Below, piece after piece: positions 51,869 to 54,585 of a stretch of DNA of 54,585 nucleotides. The stretch is taken from NCBI GenBank assembly GCA_964636325.1, contig CAZWRV010000038.1:1-54585 (forward strand). Direction: 5' to 3'. A program made the position numbers and the translations under genes. Every line of letters starts with the position of its first letter. The stretch's first letter is position 1. The notes beneath the pieces are model-generated. The model was given only the letters and a program-made list of their open reading frames with translations, was not told the DNA's origin and searched no databases. The stretch is from CAZWRV01 sp964636325. Its GTDB lineage: Bacteria; Verrucomicrobiota; Lentisphaeria; Victivallales; GWF2-50-93.

Positions 51869-54585
51869 TCACTCCACGTTCGCCGTGCCCCAGAGATTCG
51901 GCTCGAGGCGGCTTTCGTTGGGGACGTCGTTTGTGACGTTGGCGGAGAAGCCGTTGTTGCGCCAGTATGCGCGTGAGGCGACCATGCTGCCGGTGGCGTT
52001 GCCGAAGAGGTAGCCGAGGTCCATCATGATCGCCGCGCCGGGTTTTGGTGTCCAGCCAAGCTTGGCGAATGGGATGATCGCCGTCGCTTCGAAGCCGGTG
52101 CCGGTCTTCTTGTAGTCCAGCTTGATCCAGTCGGCGGTTTCGATCGAATCGAACGATTCCTCTCCGGTAGGAGACTTCAGGACGATCGGTTGGCCGGTGA
52201 AGTCCTTGACTTTGGGTCGGTAAATGACGGCGAAGGGTTTTCCCTGCTGGCGTGTCACGAGGATACGAAGGTCGCCGGGTGCCGGCTTCTTGCGGTCGAC
52301 GGCGGCGGCGGGATCGGTGGCGAACTGGATGTCGAGGCAGTTGCCGCCCTTGAAGAGCAGTTTCGGATCGCTGATCTCGTTGATTAGATCGGACGGGCTG
52401 CTCACTTCGAACGAGACATATAGGTTCTCTGTGTCGTATGCGGCCCTTGCCATGAAGGAACGCTTGTCGTCCAGATTTTTTCCGACCGGCTTGCCGCTGC
52501 CGAGTGCTTGTCGTCCACGCACGATGTCGAGCCTCTGCTGCTTCGCCTTCGCCTGCTCGTATTCGGAGAGGGCTGCGGCGGCTTGGTCAGCCTGCTCCTT
52601 GCTGAGCGAAAATTCACCGCCGGGCAGGCGCTTGACGGTGTCGAGGCCGAGGATTTCGGTGACGCGTCCGTCCTGGTCGCCGGCGAGCAGGAAGTAGCGA
52701 TTCATGCCGTCGGGTTTGACAAGCTGGCCGGTGACGACTTCCGACGCGGTGATGTCGGGGCCAAGGCCGCCGCTGCGGCCGTCGCGCATGACCATCGCTA
52801 CATAGATGCCGTCGCGCGTGAATATGTGGTATGGTCCGAAGTAGCTTGCCGCGCCGGTGAAATCGCCGGCGATTCCGAGCGGCATGGTGAGGCCATACAG
52901 TTTGCCGGGCGTGATCATGGGCAGGCTCAATGCCATGTTCCAGCTTATGATGCCGGTGTATCCCCAGATCAGCTTGTTGTCGCGGGTCCAACGCGCGAAT
53001 CCGGGATTGCCGTCGGGAAGCAGGGTGTAGACGGAGTCGTCCTGGTTGTCGAGCCAGAGGGATGTGCCGTTCGAGTTGCCGCCCTTCCACGGGATGTCTA
53101 TCTTCTGGCTGAAATCGTAGACGGGGCGGCCGTCGGCCTCGGTGCGGACCGGCTTATACATCCAACCTGCGTCGCACCAGACGTTGAGATCGGGGTCGAG
53201 CCAGTTGAACGTGGTCTCGCCTCGGCCCGACGGTGAAACGGTCAGCTCCTCGGGCTGGACGGTCTGGTCGTTGTTGGCGTCCTGCCAGAGGAATGCGCCC
53301 GCCTTGGTCTTCTCGTAGATATCCTTCATGCACGGATAGAGCATGCCGCCGCCGTATGGGCCGAATGCCACGCGGATGGTTCCGGCGAAAGGCTTGAAGA
53401 TGTCGCCGTCGCGGATGAAGAGCATGTTGCTGTAGTCGATCATCCCGTAGCCGAACTGCTTTCCGTTCTTGGCGGTCATGACTCGGAAATGTCCGGCGTA
53501 GCCGCCCGGATTGGGCATTTCGATCATGTTGGGCGCGGTCGGCCGCCAGATCGTGCTGTATGGGACGCACGAGCCGGTGTCCAAGTTGATCTTCCAGAGG
53601 ACGTTGTGGCAGTAAAGTTCGTCGGGGTGCTTCGGATCCATGTATGCCCAGCCGAAGTAGGAGCTTGCGCCGAAGAACTCCTTGACGAGCGCGCCGTCCG
53701 CGAGGTTCCAGACGCTCTGGCGCTTCGGGCCGTCGAGCGTTTCCGCAACCCAGACCTTGCCTTTCTCGTCGACCGCGATGCCGCCCGGCTCTAGGATGCC
53801 GTCGCTTTCGTAGCGTCCGAGGCGGGGCCTTCCGCCGGGCTTGCCGATGCTGCGGAGGAATTCCCCTTTCGCATTGAAAACGGACATGTTCTGAAGCTTT
53901 CCGCAGTTGGCGACGACGATGATTCCGTCGGAAGCGACAGATATTCCGCTCGGGGAGTCCAAATGGTCTGAGATCAAGGTTTCAGGTTTCGGGTTTCGGA
54001 TTTCAGTATCCGCCTTCCCCTGAACACTGACCCCTGACACCTGAACACTTAGGACTTTTCCGTCGCTGATTGCCGCGAGCGATCCGTCAGGCTTCATTGC
54101 GATGCGGCCAGGCGCGGGAATCGACCATGTCCCCTTGAGCGTCCCCGCCTTCGCGTCATAGAGGGCGATCAGATTTCTCGCCGCGAAAGAGGTGTAGATG
54201 ATGCCGTTGCCGTATGCGAGGCCCGTAACTAGGTTCGCTGCGGCGTCGCCGCCGTCGGGCGGAGGGAGGACGGGCGAGTTGTTTCCGAAGTTCAGCGGGC
54301 GGCTGTCTGCGAGCGAGAACACCTTCACTCCGGCATGCTGATCGAAACCCAGGTCTCCGGCCGTGAAGATTCTTTCGCCGTCCGTCGCCATGTGTGTTGC
54401 GCAGTGGCGGCTGCCCCAGATCTTTTTCCCGTTAAGATCAGTTTTGACGATTCCCCATCCCGATTCGGCGGCATTCCAGGCGAGCAGCATGCCGCCGGGG
54501 ATGGCGCAGACGGTCGTTGAACAGCCGTGATCGCCGCCCCAGCCGCCGGTGTTGTCGTCCAGCTTGTACGGCGGCTGGCCGGAAT
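51869..54585 (-). CDS. Beta-propeller (NHL/WD-like) protein with C-terminal CBM9 module, 5' end outside the window
   Basis: The frame is open to the window edge, about 904 residues. Residues up to about 640 have repeated propeller-like segments ('PSGISVASDGIIVVANCG', 'PGGIAVDEKGKVWVAET', 'GLAYGNGIIYTSFAARNLIALYDA'). The last 230 residues are a CBM9-like domain ('ARAAYDTENLYVSFEVSSP', 'FEATAIIPFAKLG'). Likely a secreted sugar-binding protein; a signal peptide would lie outside. A stretch near 53980-54047 encoding 'VSGVSVQGKADTEIRNPKPE' comes from two heptanucleotide arrays inserted in frame. Confidence 0.75.
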   Translation of the reverse strand, partial: SGQPPYKLDDNTGGWGGDHGCSTTVCAIPGGMLLAWNAAESGWGIVKTDLNGKKIWGSRHCATHMATDGERIFTAGDLGFDQHAGVKVFSLADSRPLNFGNNSPVLPPPDGGDAAANLVTGLAYGNGIIYTSFAARNLIALYDAKAGTLKGTWSIPAPGRIAMKPDGSLAAISDGKVLSVQVSGVSVQGKADTEIRNPKPETLISDHLDSPSGISVASDGIIVVANCGKLQNMSVFNAKGEFLRSIGKPGGRPRLGRYESDGILEPGGIAVDEKGKVWVAETLDGPKRQSVWNLADGALVKEFFGASSYFGWAYMDPKHPDELYCHNVLWKINLDTGSCVPYSTIWRPTAPNMIEMPNPGGYAGHFRVMTAKNGKQFGYGMIDYSNMLFIRDGDIFKPFAGTIRVAFGPYGGGMLYPCMKDIYEKTKAGAFLWQDANNDQTVQPEELTVSPSGRGETTFNWLDPDLNVWCDAGWMYKPVRTEADGRPVYDFSQKIDIPWKGGNSNGTSLWLDNQDDSVYTLLPDGNPGFARWTRDNKLIWGYTGIISWNMALSLPMITPGKLYGLTMPLGIAGDFTGAASYFGPYHIFTRDGIYVAMVMRDGRSGGLGPDITASEVVTGQLVKPDGMNRYFLLAGDQDGRVTEILGLDTVKRLPGGEFSLSKEQADQAAAALSEYEQAKAKQQRLDIVRGRQALGSGKPVGKNLDDKRSFMARAAYDTENLYVSFEVSSPSDLINEISDPKLLFKGGNCLDIQFATDPAAAVDRKKPAPGDLRILVTRQQGKPFAVIYRPKVKDFTGQPIVLKSPTGEESFDSIETADWIKLDYKKTGTGFEATAIIPFAKLGWTPKPGAAIMMDLGYLFGNATGSMVASRAYWRNNGFSANVTNDVPNESRLEPNLWGTANVE
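53980..54047. repeat. Two heptanucleotide arrays inside a gene
   Basis: TTTCAGG, TTTCGGG, TTTCGGA, TTTCAGT (53980-54007) and, 12 bases on, CTGAACA, CTGACCC, CTGACAC, CTGAACA (54020-54047): two sets of four 7-base units. The period of seven does not match codons, yet the gene stays open. A similar set of four 7-base units is intergenic at 10966-10993. Confidence 0.7.

Noticed and set aside
1..54585. CRISPR array, rRNA and tRNA genes
   Set aside because: No regularly spaced identical repeats and no rRNA or cloverleaf signatures were seen on reading both strands; a covariance-model search would be decisive.

Overview
The window reads as a chromosomal segment of a bacterium of the PVC superphylum, most like the Lentisphaerota (Victivallis-type gut or anaerobic polysaccharide degraders). 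This is an inference from content: two pseudopilins with the near-invariant FTLIELLVVIAIIAIL N-terminus, several large secreted proteins with family 9 carbohydrate-binding-like modules, a GntR/LacI hybrid regulator beside glycosidase genes, a zinc-ribbon Ser/Thr kinase, an STN-type small protein and an oxygen-sensitive radical SAM activase. Nothing in the sequence proves a species.

Layout. 1-2.05 kb: flavoprotein reductase and radical SAM activase among short repeats. 2.05-2.41 kb: a complete tmRNA gene (ssrA) with its own promoter; its tag reads ANEEFALAA. 2.4-6.18 kb: a visibly less G+C-rich genomic island inserted at the 3' end of ssrA and bounded by a 26-bp duplication of that end. The island holds a truncated integrase, two truncated genes of a probable defence module (one DUF4007-like), another fragment and an apparently intact AbiEi/AbiEii-like pair. 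6.3-17 kb: secreted carbohydrate-binding proteins, a 1042-residue kinase with leucine-rich repeats, and an internally deleted IS4-type transposase. 17-26 kb: a compact locus of two pseudopilins, a GntR/LacI regulator, an AstE/AspA-type deacylase-like enzyme and two cytoplasmic glycosidase-like proteins, with the same palindromic operator ATGTATATACATATG in front of the first pseudopilin and the deacylase. 26-38 kb: housekeeping genes (HIT, thyX, manA, sulfite-exporter-like permease, phasin/UbiB pair, Fic) around a two-gene secreted glycosidase plus GATase/HEAT operon. 38-47 kb: GH38 alpha-mannosidase and a 1466-residue protein that fuses the two activities of that operon. 47-51.8 kb: ThpR, a PabB-PabC fusion and two toxin-antitoxin modules. 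51.9 kb to the end: a beta-propeller/CBM9 protein running off the window.

The unusual layer is non-coding. At least four families of short repeats are scattered through the window: (i) a 41-bp palindrome that in two copies is flanked by 8-bp target duplications, one of them with a matching empty site elsewhere in the window; (ii) a non-autonomous element of up to 276 bp with about 30-bp terminal inverted repeats whose ends contain a Shine-Dalgarno sequence; (iii) a hairpin repeat with compensatory base changes; (iv) a palindromic repeat sitting in frame inside the kinase linker. Degenerate heptanucleotide arrays also occur, one in frame in a protein gene.

Working together: alpha-mannosidase and mannose-6-phosphate isomerase suggest use of mannose-containing glycans; the secreted CBM9-like proteins and glycosidases suggest capture and cleavage of complex glycans, with the GntR/LacI protein as the likely local switch. 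No CRISPR array, rRNA or tRNA was seen.
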